A DNA stretch of 64,000 nt from Tribonema minus (taxonomy: Eukaryota; Sar; Xanthophyceae; Tribonematales; Tribonemataceae): contig JAFCMP010000539.1 of the NCBI GenBank assembly GCA_017506865.1, positions 585,045 through 649,044 on the forward strand, in the 5' to 3' direction. Under the pieces are notes generated by a model, which worked only from the letters and a program-made list of their open reading frames with translations, searched no databases and had not been told where the DNA came from. Within the stretch, counting starts at the first letter, position 1. Every line of letters begins with the position of its first letter. Of this stretch, positions 20,601 to 31,772 are shown one piece after another. The position numbers and the translations under genes are program-made.

Positions 20601-23320
20601 GTATATGGTGACATCCGTGGGGTGCGGGTGGAACCCCTTCAGGCGGCAGTCGAGGATGAGGCGCAGTCCGTGCGGCGCCTCGAGACGGAAGACGCCGACG
20701 CGCTTGGCGGCGTCGGTTGGCGCGATCACTACGGCGACAGCCTCGGGGAGCATGATCTGGTAGCCGGCGTGCGTGTGGAGGTCCACGCTGCTCATGAAGC
20801 AGCTGCGCAATGCAGCGGTGGGCGGGGGGGGGGGGGGGGGGGGGGGATGGGGGTTAATGAGGGTAGGTAAGTAGGTCAGCACATGATTTTCGTGCAATGA
20901 TGGCAGCGACAGCCTCGGGCAGCATGAAGTGGTAGCAAGCAATGGTGAGGGGGTCCACGCTGCTGATGAAGCAGCTGTGCAATGCGCAGAGGGGGCGGGG
21001 GTGAGGAGTGAGTAGGCACGCAGCATTGATGGCGGCAATGTGACGATGGCCGTTGCCCCAAGCAGCATGACCTGGTATGTGTGTAGCCTGCGTGCACGTG
21101 AACGTCCGTGCTGCGCATGAAATAGCTGCGCAGTGCACAGAGAGGGGGGTAAAGGGTGTGATTAGGTGTGAGGGTAGGGATGCAGTAAAGCAATGGCGGT
21201 ATTGTGCGTGGCGGCAGCACCGCTCAACTCCAGATTTGACACATGGCGGCCTCCGGAGCGGCATGACCTGGTAGGTGCCTCGATTACAGCAGCAAACTGA
21301 AACTGCACGATGTACAAAAAAACTGTAGCACGTGCGCTCAAGCACCAGAACAGCTGGACGCTCAGGTCGATGCCGCGGCAGTATGAGCTGCCAGCAGTGT
21401 ACGAACATGCTGCTGAGCGGTGCTGATGATTGCGCCAAGGCAGCGCTCAGTGTGATGGGTGCGATTGAGATGGCCCGGCACTCACTCTTGCCGCGGATGC
21501 GTGTGTATCCAGCCCAGCGTGATGAGCTTGAACTCGAGCATGTAGCTGAAGACCAGCTCCTCGCCGGTGGCGGTACAACTGTCGCTGGAGCCCGTCTGCA
21601 GGCGGAGACAGGCGACGCATACTGCTGAGTGTGGCAGACATTGGGGGTACGCAAAGTGCCAGCGGCAGGCGGAGACAGGCGACGAATACTGCTGAGTGTG
21701 GCAGACACTGGGGGTATGCAAAGTGCCAGCGGCAGGCCTGTTTGGCGCTGCCTGCATCACGTCACATGATCATGCGCGTGGCTGAGCGGTGACACACTGC
21801 GCAATAGCAAACTTCAACGTCAACATTGTTTTCACTCATGGTGGCAGTACGGGAGAAGTGCCACAGCTTTCGCAAGCCTCAGAGATGTGGCCACACGTGT
21901 CAGTGTCTTGTGTGAATGCGCGGTAGCAGAGTGTTGAGAGATCTGGGTATCTGCCACTTGTTGAAGTGGATGCCTGCTTTTTGCGAGCGCCACATTGGCA
22001 ATAATTTCCAATGTTCAATGCAAGTCAGCCAGAGTCAGCTCCAAAACTGCACATGTCGATTGTGCCTGTGCACTGGCAGAGCAAGCCAACATGAGCTGAC
22101 CTCACATAAGTGGCTCGGTATTATAAGAGTTCAGTGAACTCTGCATGGGCGCTTTTGCAGGCCAAAAGGAGGCATTAACTGGGAGCAGACGTTATGCTTG
22201 CGGTCAGTGGGCGACTTTCACGCAACCGGCGCATCTGCCTGGTCAATCGTTCAACGTTGGCGACGCCTGAGTGAGGACAACACCAGCTTGGAGCACGCCT
22301 TTCACACCATCACAACGAACCAAACACATCACACATACTAGCAGCACACCTTCTTCAGACCATCACACCACAACAAAAACATCACAAATACTAGCCTCAC
22401 ACCTTCTTCATACCATCACATAAAACCAAACACACAACACGCACAGGAGCGTCACTTGCCTGCGGCGGTACGATGAGCGTTGTCATCGTGAGCGCGTCGC
22501 CGTTCAACACGCGCCCCGCCAGTATCCCGCACGTCTCGATGCCGTCGCGGCCGCGCTCCGTGTTCGGCTGCGCGATCGCCTCGAACCGCGCCACCAGAGA
22601 CGCCGGCAGAATCAGTTTCCGCAACCGATGCGTGGGCGTCCGCCGCCTCGGCGTAACAGCTGCTGCCGCGGGGGTATAGGCATTTGAGCCCCCGCCTCGG
22701 ACCTGCGGGTAGGCGAGGTCGTCGCCGCCCTGCGCGCGCCGCTGCTGACCTGGCGTGAGAGACAGCGTGCTGAGCATCGATGCCAGGTCCACGTTGCGGC
22801 CGTTGCTCTGCAGCAGGGCGTCATCGGGCACCGCGGCTGCCGACAGGGGCGGCGCCCCCGCCGCCGCCGCTGCTGCCGGTGCGGACGTCTGTGACTCGCG
22901 CGCAGGCGTGAAGGCTCCGTCTAGCTCTGCCGCCAGTTGCATCTCCTCTAGCAGAGCGTCTTCATCGTCCAGTCGCTGCGCCACCGCCTCGAGCTTGGGC
23001 ATGGCGGCTTTCGCTTCCCTGCCGAGGCGGGCCCTCTCTCTGGCATACTGCGGAGTGCTGTAGGCGTTGTGTCTTGGCAGCCGCTCCAGCACCATGATCA
23101 TGTAGCGCTTGTAGAAGGTGTAGGCGTAAAGAGGGGCGTCCTCGTCAGCTGCCATCTCGTAGTACGCGTCGGCCTGCGCCAGCAGCTGTCGGGTCGTATT
23201 GAGGTAGACCTCGAACCGCACAGTGTTCAGGACGGCGGCGCATTCGCAGTCCTTCTGCAGCAGCCGCCTCGTGGGGCCCATCGTGCTGCCACCGCTGCTG
23301 CTCATGTGCAGAGAGCTCAT
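20529..23320 (-). CDS. AMSH/STAMBP-type JAMM deubiquitinase
   Basis: Zinc-dependent deubiquitinase that in animals and plants trims K63 chains at endosomes alongside ESCRT. Three exons: 22460-23320, 21486-21595 and 20529-20802, junction phases 0 and 2, 414 residues, close to the family length. The N-terminus is the MIT-like dimer domain (YAYTFYKRYMIMVLERLPRH). The catalytic part includes GIETCGILAG, TGSSDSCTATGEE, LGWIHTHP and FMSSVDLHTHAGYQIMLPEA, so the catalytic Glu and the H-x-H-x(n)-S-x2-D zinc set are complete but split over three exons. It ends in LKGFHPHP and VVDLRKAGR. Intron 1 appears to start with GC (CAG|GCAAGT), a known minor donor class. Intron 2 and the intron 1 side of exon 2 hold exon-edge copies. 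Start chosen at MSSLHMSSSGG. Divergent from the J-protein gene. Identity firm. Confidence 0.93.
20745..21290 (-). repeat. Copies of the 5' edge of AMSH exon 3 with its acceptor
   Basis: The exon start coding SCFMSSVDLHTHAGYQIMLP (real copy 20745-20818) recurs at about 20895-20985, 21040-21140 and, weakest, 21195-21275. Spacing is about 145-155 bases. Decay rises with distance from the true exon: the second copy still reads SCFISSVDPLTIACYHFMLP. Confidence 0.85.
20824..20846 (-). promoter_or_regulatory. C23 run (minus strand) before the acceptor of AMSH exon 3
   Basis: A plus-strand G23 run reads as C23 in the transcript. It ends 19 bases upstream of the deduced acceptor (CAG at 20805-20803). 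The likely role is a polypyrimidine tract. Confidence 0.5.
21590..21745 (-). repeat. Two-and-a-half tandem copies at the acceptor of AMSH exon 2
   Basis: A unit of about 64 bases (CAGGCGGAGACAGGCGACG, then ATACTGCTGAGTGTGGCAGAC, shown split) is repeated directly at about 21600-21662 and 21664-21726. A further partial copy abuts the exon. The junction AG is present in each. Confidence 0.8.
22290..22450. repeat. Minisatellite in AMSH intron 1 next to the GC donor
   Basis: About three copies of a 55-60 base unit built from ACACCTTCTTCA, ACCATCACA and AACCAAACACATCAC words lie directly downstream of the donor of exon 1. They do not resemble exon sequence. Confidence 0.7.
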
Positions 23321-23734
23321 CGCAGAGATGGTTATTGATGTTGCACTTGAGCACTTGTTCTGCCGACTGACAGCTGACAACGGCAGCCCAGCCAGCAGCA
23401 CTTCCTGCGTTAACCAAGCGTCATATTATTCAAGTTCAACGGAACACTCTGCCTAGCTTCAGGTAAACTAGTGTCTCACGGCCGGCAACACAAACTTCAC
23501 ATCTGACGAATCCAACTTCCAGAAGAACTTCACCAACTTTCAGAAGAGAGGCAGTGTGTGCCTGAGGACGCTAACATCCCCGGTTCTGGTGGTGACTGAG
23601 GATCTACGCTGCTGGCGCACTGGCTGCAGCTCGCAAGCCTGGCCGGCACCAGTTTTGTCTGCAGCCACACGTGTCGCACATTTTGGAGCCCCACCTCTAG
23701 CTTGGGTGTGCTGTAGCAGTAGCGGGGTGGCACA
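23321..23734. other. Head-to-head intergenic region between AMSH and the J-protein gene
   Basis: This 414-base gap between divergent start codons should hold both promoters and leaders. It contains TTCAAGTTCAAC and GAACTTCACCAACTT words but no clear TATA box. Confidence 0.6.
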
Positions 23735-26700
23735 ATGGCGGAGGGCGAGGATGTGCTCTCCCTCATGCTATACACTGTGCTGGTGTATCCGGTCTGCAAG
23801 TGGATCATGGGCTCAAAGCGCTTCGGCAAGCGGTCGGTGTGGTATGCCATGGCTCTTCTGGCAGCGGTGGCTGCGGTGCACATAGCTTGGGAGTGGCGGG
23901 AGCGCGGGCCCAATCACTATCAGCTGCTGGGGGTGGGAAGGGAGGCAACGCCGCTGGAGATAAAGAAGGCGTACAAGAGGGCGAGTCTGGAGCTGCACCC
24001 GGACAAGAATCCGAGTCCCGAGGCAGTGGACCAGTTTGCTGAGGTAAGCCATGTGTTGTCATATTTTTTAGCACCTCACTTCGTGTTTTCTTAATCATCA
24101 CGCCAGCCAATTTATGATGACTGCAAGATGATTGTCTGTAGAAATCAAAGAAACGAGTGAGCCAAAGTCAAAAAGAACACAGTTCATGACCTATGGGTGC
24201 GCGAGTCTGCGAAGGCCTGATTGGCATCATGCGCTCTGCCTGTGACCTCTTGGTTTGTGCAATCGTGCAAGCTTGAAGACAATTGTACCACGCCAACAGT
24301 GCGCATAGAAAACTGTGCGCATCGACATTTGACGAGATGTCATGCATGAGCAACAAGCAGTCAATTTGAGATGCATTCTGTGACTGGTGCTCTAGCTGGG
24401 AACAGTTGCAAGTGCTCAACTTGATTGTCGGTGTCAACATAATGCATGGTAAAGCCTAATGCACAGTTGATAGCTGCGTGCATCGCATGGTGCGCATGGG
24501 TGCAGCCGATACCTCATATGTCTTGTGCAAAGGACTCCTTTGTGGTAAGTTGACACTCAGCGTCATCTCAACTCTCATCATGAAGCTGAGATCATGAGTT
24601 CGTTCCTGGCTCTATAACGCACAAAGGCTAGTGAGGGCAAGGTTGCCGCTTCCATCAATGCCTGTTTTGTTGCATTCTTGTTGGACACAGTGTGTGTGTT
24701 GCACACTCTTGGTGCTGTGCGGATTGCGTGCTGTGGTGCAACAGCATGCAGGCTGTTTGTGTGGCAGGCAAACGTGGATTTTGTGTTTGTGCTCAGATCA
24801 GTGGCAACAAAACTCAGCTACAGACAGCAGTTCAGATCACTGAGTTCCACAGATATCGTCAGTGAGCGCCCCGCTTGTTTCGCGACTGCTGCCAGGGTAG
24901 AGGAGATGCCACTTCGTGATGTACAGGCGCACTGGGAATCTGACGGTCTACACTTTTCAACTATGCCTACTAAATTGGCGTCATCAAGATATCGCTGATA
25001 ACTTGCAGTGATTGTATGAATCACCACCTTGAACTGACTTTCACTGTGGTCTACTCACTGACACGCTGCTCAATTTTGCAGCCACCATGTGGTCACGGGG
25101 TATCCATCACTCGTAAAGTTGTCAAAAGTGCCTTAATTAGGCAAAAACATTACCCGACAGAGGAAGCACAGACAGACTTCTACTGTACTCATTGGTGCTT
25201 CTGTGCCTTGGTATACACACGGGAGAACCACAGCGACGCAATTCACACTCATCATCGATGCCGGTACGCCTCTGCACGCTAACCCCCGCCACTGCCGCCG
25301 CCGCCGCCGCGCTGCAGATGAAGGACGCGTACGAGGTCCTCATGGACCAGGAGTTCCGCGACATCTACAACAAGCTCGGGCCGGAGGCGATCCGCACGAA
25401 GCAGCGCATGGACGAGACGGAGCTGCTGCTGGCGATAGGCGCGCAGTACGTCGTCTGGGGCGTCATCGCGTACCTGCTCACCATGGGCGCCGCGGGCGCC
25501 GCCGCGCGCGCCGCCGTCTTCACGGGCGAGATCGCCATGATCGTGCTCGAGATCACGAACATATCTACAGGGCAGGGCAGCTCGCTGCTGCCGCCGTGGT
25601 TCGCGCCTAGCGTGACGGATCACGAGGTGATCTGGCTCATGCGCGCGGCGTTCCCGGCGTACCTGACGGGCGCGCGCGCGCTGTGCGCGCACCGGCACGT
25701 GGACGTCGGCGCGCAGACGCGCGACCTGCTCGCCGCGCTGCAGAAGGGGCACGCGGAGCTGCTGCTCAAGCTGCAGCTGCTGCAGACGGGTGAGTGCGCG
25801 GCGGGGGATGCGCGTTTGCTGGCTCGTATGCAGTACTGGTAGCGCTGCGATTTATAGGATCTCAAGCCCGTAGAGTGATTGCTGCCAGCGGCGCTGCAGA
25901 TGGGGCGCTGTTCACTCTGCAGCTGCCGCGGACGGGCGAGTGTGCTGCTTGGAGTGCGTGTGTGTGGGTGCGGTACTTATGTGTGCTGGATTGTACGCAA
26001 TAATGGAGCAGTAGTGCCAACTTCAAATGCATTGTTGAGACTGCTGCCAACGGCGCTGCACAAGGGACATGCGGAGTTGCTGCTCAAGCTGCAGCTATAG
26101 ACGAGTACCTGCGCTCGTGCTGGTTGGTGTGCGGGGGGGAAAGGGGGGATGGGTGTATTGCTCGAAGCACTGTGCACAACTGACAGGGGGGGTGTTTTGC
26201 GGTTGTCGAGTTCTGATTTGTTGTCGTAATCGCTACAAGTGGCGCTGCAGAAGATGTGCGCTGAGCTGCTGCTCATGCAGGCATAAGCTACTGTAGGCCG
26301 CAGTTCGCAGCTGACAGCAGAAGTTCAACTTTGTGAAGGTGTGCGCTTGAGACATGCAGTTGTGGATGGTGCTGTATCAGCGCATGCCGAGCAGCTGCTC
26401 GTGCCGTAGCTGCTGCAGAGCACATGCGTGCATTGCTTCTTTGAAAGCACAAAACTTCAAGTGGTCTCCTATAGAGTCTGGCAGCTGTAGTGATGATAGC
26501 GCAGCGGATGCTCTTCGGTTTCCGACCCAGATCACCAGAGCCACTGCTGTAGCATTCACACCCGTGGCAATCCCGTTCTGATAGCTGGTGGGTAATTCAA
26601 CATGTACCTCAACTTCACCTCAACACTTTTCTAAACACCGATCACCCCCCCGGTCAGCGCCACCGCCCGCCACCTGACTCCAATACAGCACATCTCCTGC

Positions 26701-27547
26701 AACTCTGCTCACTTGCAGCGCTACCGCCACAACCTAGCCCAAATTCCACAAATACTCCTGCCATCCTGCAGAAATACGGGACCTGTCGGCGGCGGCAGCG
26801 GCGCGGGGGGGCAGCGGCAACCCGCGCCTGGCGGCGGCGGCGGCGGGGGCGGACAAGGCGGTTACGGTTTCGGCGAAACAGTCGCCGGCGGCGATGGTGC
26901 GGGAGCTGGAGCAGCGTATGAAGGAGCACTCGCAGAACATTGAGCTGCTGGCGACGCCGATACAGGAGCCCGTCAAGGGGCGCTCGAACTTCTGGTGGAT
27001 CCTGGGCGCCTACGTGGTCTTCTGTGAGTGCACGTTCAGTACATTGTGTATGTAGGCATCGCACTGAAGTACATTGCGGTACTGTTGCGATACTGTATCG
27101 CACTGAAGTACATTGCGGTACTGTTGCGATACTGTGGTCGGACTTCTGGTGGATCCTGGGCACCTATGGGGTCTTGTGTGAGTGCTCGCGAATGTGTGTA
27201 TCGCAGTGAAGTACATTGCGATACTGTAGTCGGACTTCTGGTGGATTCTGTGTGGTCTTCTGTGAGTGCATGCATATGCATCACAGTGAAGTTCAACATC
27301 TCGATCCTGTGCCAGGAAGTAGCTGTGGAATTTACCTGTGATTGTAGGCGTGGCGGCTGCTGTCAGTGTGGTCATCTGTTAGTGCATGCATGCGCATGTA
27401 TCACAGTGAAGTACGTTGTGATACTGTGCAGGGAGTGGTGGCATTCCCACAAGCGCAGGAGCTGCTGGTTGTGCTGTTGTCAATGCAAGCGCTCGGGGAC
27501 GTCCGCAGTTTCAAGCATCGTGGCCGCAAATGTGGTGTTGTGCTTAG
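23735..27547 (+). CDS. Membrane-anchored J-domain (DnaJ/Hsp40) protein
   Basis: Hsp70 co-chaperone, probably in the ER or another inner membrane. Four exons: 23735-24043, 25318-25789, 26772-27023 and 27432-27547 (last one tentative), phases 0, 1 and 1, 382 residues. Residues 5-25 and 37-54 are hydrophobic. The J domain follows from about 60 (NHYQLLGVGREATPLEIKKA) with HPD at 88-90 and continues across the first intron into MKDAYEVLMDQEFRDIYNKL. Two further membrane segments lie in exon 2 (AQYVVWGVIAYLLTMGAA; AVFTGEIAMIVLEIT), then VDVGAQTRDLLAALQKGHAE. Exon 3 is an Ala-rich linker, a short charged helix and a last hydrophobic stretch (NFWWILGAYVVF). This layout matches a family of small membrane J-proteins in plants and protists whose client is unknown to me. 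Exon 4 rests only on frame and splice sites. Confidence 0.85.
24044..25317 (+). other. Intron 1 of the J-protein gene
   Basis: A 1274-base intron, GTAAGC to CAG, splitting the J domain after the helix carrying HPD. A GCCGCC run precedes the acceptor. I see no nested gene and no exon-edge copies here. Confidence 0.6.
25741..26430 (+). repeat. Copies of the 3' edge of J-protein exon 2
   Basis: The exon end coding QKGHAELLLKLQLLQT plus donor (real copy 25741-25798) recurs at about 25886-25945, 26046-26110, 26236-26290 and perhaps 26385-26430, about 150-190 bases apart. The third still reads HKGHAELLLKLQL. Only the nearest copies keep a GT-like donor. Confidence 0.8.
26985..27400 (+). repeat. 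Copies of the 3' edge of J-protein exon 3
   Basis: The stretch TTCTGGTGGATCCTGGG, then the donor GTGAGTG (real copy 26989-27030) recurs at about 27137-27185 and 27228-27270, with a faint copy near 27365-27385. In between, a 41-base unit with GTACATTGCGGTACTGTTGC is repeated directly at 27068-27130. Confidence 0.85.
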
Positions 27548-30220
27548 TGACGTAGCCTTGACAGGACGTGGAGCACGTAGCAGTGCTGCTAGGTGGCGCA
27601 TTCTGATTCACAGTGCACAACTCTGTTGGAAGGCTGGTGATACTCGCAGCTCACTTTGACGGAAGGATGAGGCAAGTCCTGACTACGCTGAACTCAAATT
27701 GTAATCATTGTAATGCAAAGTAGAAGTAGAAGTCTTGAGAGTGGCGTTGAGGAAATTCTACAACGTGTCTTTTAGGACGTTGTGGAATGCATGGTTTAAC
27801 TTCAGCTGCGTTAATCGTCGCAGCACATGAAGCCGCAAAACATGCTGAATGGATGTTGAACGCAGCCGCTTGAACTATTGCAGCAAATGTAACCGTTGCA
27901 CGGCCAGGTCGAGGGAAACAATCTGACTCAGGCCGCTGACTCAGGTCGTGTAGTCCTGGCAGGTATGACAGGTCCCACACATGCTAGCTGGTGTGGGGCA
28001 TAGGTATGAACTTTCCGGGTGCCCACCATGTGTGCGCCGGGGATTCGTGGGAACCTCAAGTTGAAGTTAAACTTCAACAGGTGACTCTCCCACTTCAACA
28101 TTCTCAGGGGCAGCAACAAAGATCCAGGTATGGGTTAGAATGAGGGTCACGCCTACAAAACGCACACTTCACAACATTGGTATTTGTGTCACTTGGCGTG
28201 TGCACATTCTTCAAGTGTCAATTTTGTCGGCCACGAGCTGCAGACATGTGCTGTTGTCTGACGCACTTTGTGCATTGCCACTTCAACTTGAAGATGCTCA
28301 TCAAGCACTGCGCTGGGTTCCTCCATTGTGTATGATTTGTGGCTTGCTGTCTTCCCCCTGCGCTTGAAACTCCAATACCGCCACAATGGATGCTTATCCT
28401 ATACATTGCCCCGTGCCTCTATCTGCCCCTTCTCTCTGCTGTGCTCCCCCTGTGCAGACTACTTCACGCAGTAGAGGTTCGCACAGGCGCTGTGAGCAGC
28501 AACGTTGCACACACGCCGCGGCGGTGCACTCAACTGTGACAAAACAATCACACAGCAATACCAACAACGCATTACAACTTACACAATCTGGTACGTTCTT
28601 CCTGCATTGCTCAGCAAGTGCCTATGCTGTGTATACTATTCACTTCGCAAACAGCAACTCACACACGAGCTAGTCCAGCGCATCGCTCTTGCGCGCACGT
28701 ACCTCTGCTTTCACGCGCTGATGCCATGCTGCGCAAACTTTGCAAATGTAGACACGTTCCTGTGCTCGCCGAGGCCTTGACAACATGCATGACATAATGG
28801 CAATGTGACAATTCAAGTGCTCAAGGCTGCAAGGCTGACATCAGTCACATGGCCGCAGACAAAAACAGTTGAAAGACCATTGCAGAAACCTACTGGATAT
28901 GAAGTGTGCTGCATTTGACAGAGATCTCTGCCGCAACTGTATTCGCAAGTGTGGAAGGCATCAACACGTGCATGCATGCATGCTCGCGTATGATGTCCAT
29001 GTATCGACACGTATGCATACACTGTTGTGACCATCCATATGTATGCATACCTCACCTCATCGTGATCATGCATAGCCTGCCCTTGGTGACTGCAGCAGCC
29101 CATGACTGCTTTGTGAAGCATGTGTCACAGTGTCATCTGCTCCATGAGCAGTATGCCGCGACTTCTGGCTGAACGCGCACGCCAAATGACGAGCCTCGTG
29201 TAAGCACAAGTCCACCTAGGTGTACACAACGTAGTGGTTGTGCAGGACACCAATGTACCGTTGCTTGCGTCGGTGAAATGACACCCATGTCAGGTGCCAT
29301 GCGAGGTATGTACTGCTATGTGCGTGACTGTCGATGCGACTGCGCTCAAGCTCGACCTACTAGTAACTGCGCTGGTGGTATACATCAATGCTTGTGCAGG
29401 TCATGACGCTGCAGCTTGCGTAGATGCAACTGCGGCATCCCGTTGTGGAATGCGCGCCCCGCACATGAATAGAAACGCAGACTTTCAGCAGCTGGCCATC
29501 CTGGCGGAGCTGCTTGACGAAGGTGTGAACGGTGGGCTGAGCACTGCTGATTGAGCGCTGTTGCAGCCTGTGCGTTGCTCACACGTTTGAACCCGGTGCC
29601 TCCTGTCGAACACCAGACAAGACCGGAATTGCAGACGGTGAATGTCGCTTTGTGACAGTGATTTTGCCATCAGCGAAAACCAGAGCTTCGATATGTTGTT
29701 TGCCAACTCAACTGTCATAACTACAGCGTGTTCTAGCACGCACTTCACAATGTTCTGGTCGGTATGGTGATGTGAAAGTTCAAGTTGAAGCAAGCTGATG
29801 CGCCATGCTGCCCTACCATGCATGTGTGCTGCTGCCTTTACTTGTGCAAGTGTCAACAGAGCTGCAAACAAGCGCTCGTGATTTGACTGACGGCAGTGCT
29901 CTGAACATTGATAATAGCATCAATGCATTGCGAAGCGCAAGCACCCAGGAAAAGTCCAATCATCTCGATGCACTTCAGCTTGAGTGCTGTCCCATGCTAC
30001 AAATAAGATGCTTGTACGTATGATGCGCCGCAGATGCGTACCAGCGCTAGGGACACAGGCTGGGAAGAACACACTCACAGGGACACGCGTGCAGCAATGA
30101 TTGCGCGCTGGCAATCGGCATGCCTACTGTGACACATGTGCGTGCCCAAAGACAAGCGCGCAGCAACAATTGCACGCTTGCATTGCCAAGTCATCTGTGA
30201 CCAGGTGTGCACAGTAAACG
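27548..30220. other. Intergenic region downstream of the J-protein gene
   Basis: TGTAATCATTGTAATG at about 27699-27715 could be a polyadenylation signal. The rest holds only short frames. About 28970-29050 is rich in GCATGC and GTATGCATAC palindromic words. From about 29560 it becomes homologous to the spacers of the ubiquitin/RING cluster (separate entry). Confidence 0.5.
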
Positions 30221-30361
30221 GTGAGACACGATCACACGTTCACAACTGAAGAAGCCTACCTGAGCGTGCCACGCAGTGCCAGACTCCGTTCCACGGCTGT
30301 GCGCCGCAGCATCCTAGAAACGCGCGCTCGTGGGGGTCCCATTGACGACTCCGGCCAGCTC

Positions 30362-31772
30362 TTAGGCGGCGGCGCCCACCCCGTGAAGCTCAGTGCGGCA
30401 CGCGGTGCACGTCGCCCCGATGCTGCTCTCCTGCCACCTCTGCAGGCATGTGGCATAGTACCTGTGCCCGCAAGCCCTCGTGACGGTGTGCTCCGCTGCG
30501 GCAAGAGGCATGAGGCACACAGCGCACTCGCTGGGCAAGGCGTCCTTGTCTTTATCCTGGGCGTCGCTGGCGATGGGCTTGGCGACGAGCACGAGCCGCG
30601 ACCACGAGGCCATGTTGCCGTGCTCATTGACTCGATGATAGAGGTCATCGCTGGCTGTGTGCCAGGGGCTGCGCATGAGCATGCCGTCCGTCTTGGCGCC
30701 CTCGTACATCCAGGTGCACGCATAGAAGCCGCAGGTGACGGGGGTGACGTCTGCACCGCACTCGGGGCACGCGCACTGCGATCCCAGCGTAAATGCGTTC
30801 ATGCCTATCATGCTGATGACGAGTTTGTTGCGTGCCTTGCAGGCGCGGTTGCGGCAGTAGCCCTCCATGTTCAGCCCCTCGCAGGCGGTGCGCCAGTCGG
30901 GGGCGTCTGGGTCAAAGCTCAAGCGCTGCATGGCATCGCTTCGGGACACGTCGGCGAAGGGGATTTTGAGCAGTGGCATGCTGCGCCCTCCGCAGAGGCT
31001 AAGCACCATGTGCACAGTGCTCCCACTCCCAATGCCAAAGTCGCCGAGTGTGTGGCTCGGCTGCAGCCTCTTGCCAGCAAATGAGAGTTTCTGCTGGTCG
31101 ACCGGAACGCCTTCCTTGCCCTCAATGGCCTCCTCGAGGGAGGCGACTGTGTCACTGTGAGACAGGCCGTGCACCGTGATCGTGCTCCCGCTCAGGGTCT
31201 TGACGAAGATGCAAGGCCCAGGTGTCTTTGCCGGTACTGCACGCAGCGTCGTGGCGGCTGCGAGGTTGTCCAGCTTCCTCAGCTGCTTGTGCCGGCCCAG
31301 CTTCGTTCCACCCGCCATGAGCACCATGTCTCCGCTGCCGTCAGGACCCAGGCCTGCTGCAACTGCTGCCAGCACGTCGGCAACGGTCTGGGACGGCTTC
31401 TGTGTCAGGCGCAGGGTGCGCGTCTTGCCGCTGCCGAGGTCCACCTCAATGGCGAGCTTGATGTACTCTGGCAGCACCGGGGCAGTGAAGCGAGGATGGG
31501 GGGCTTCGTGGTAGGGCAGCGCCTCGTCGAGCTCAGGCACCAAGTCGTTCCAAAACCTTGTCATCAGGCAGCAGAATGCCGCGGTATCGCAGGTCGACCA
31601 GGGTCTGGCCCGTGCGAGCTGCGAAGCGCCGCTTCGCGTTACGCACGCTGTCTGTGGAAAGCACTTGCAGCGCACCTACTCCCTGGTAGCAGCTGAGCGG
31701 AGAGTGCTGCGTGTCAGAAGGCGTCGGCCAGAGGCCTACCTCGACAAAGCGCAGCTGAACTTTGGTGCTCAT
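30362..31772 (-). CDS. Ubiquitin-like repeat plus RING protein, cluster copy A (one frame change)
   Basis: Probable E3-type protein. Start MSTKVQLRFVEVGLW at 31772. Order: a ubiquitin-like module (GALQVLSTDSV to LRYRGILLPDDK), a second (IKLAIEVDLGSGKTRTLRL), a third close to true ubiquitin (IFVKTLSGSTITVHGL, DQQKLSFAGKRLQ, STVHMVL), a conserved cysteine-rich domain (ADVSRSDAMQRL, APDWRTACEGLNMEGYC, CGFYACTWMYEG) and a C-terminal RING (CAVCLMPL to CTAC). The frame changes once near 31533-31570, between the first and second modules, and the span is 1411 bases (one over a multiple of three). So either this copy is slightly broken or the assembly has an error. In the RING, CGHRYYATC has Tyr where copies B and C keep the zinc-binding His. 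Closest to intact of the three. Confidence 0.75.

Noticed and set aside
28339-28673. Hydrophobic short frames downstream of the J-protein gene
   Set aside because: No start context, no splice partners and no similarity; likely chance.
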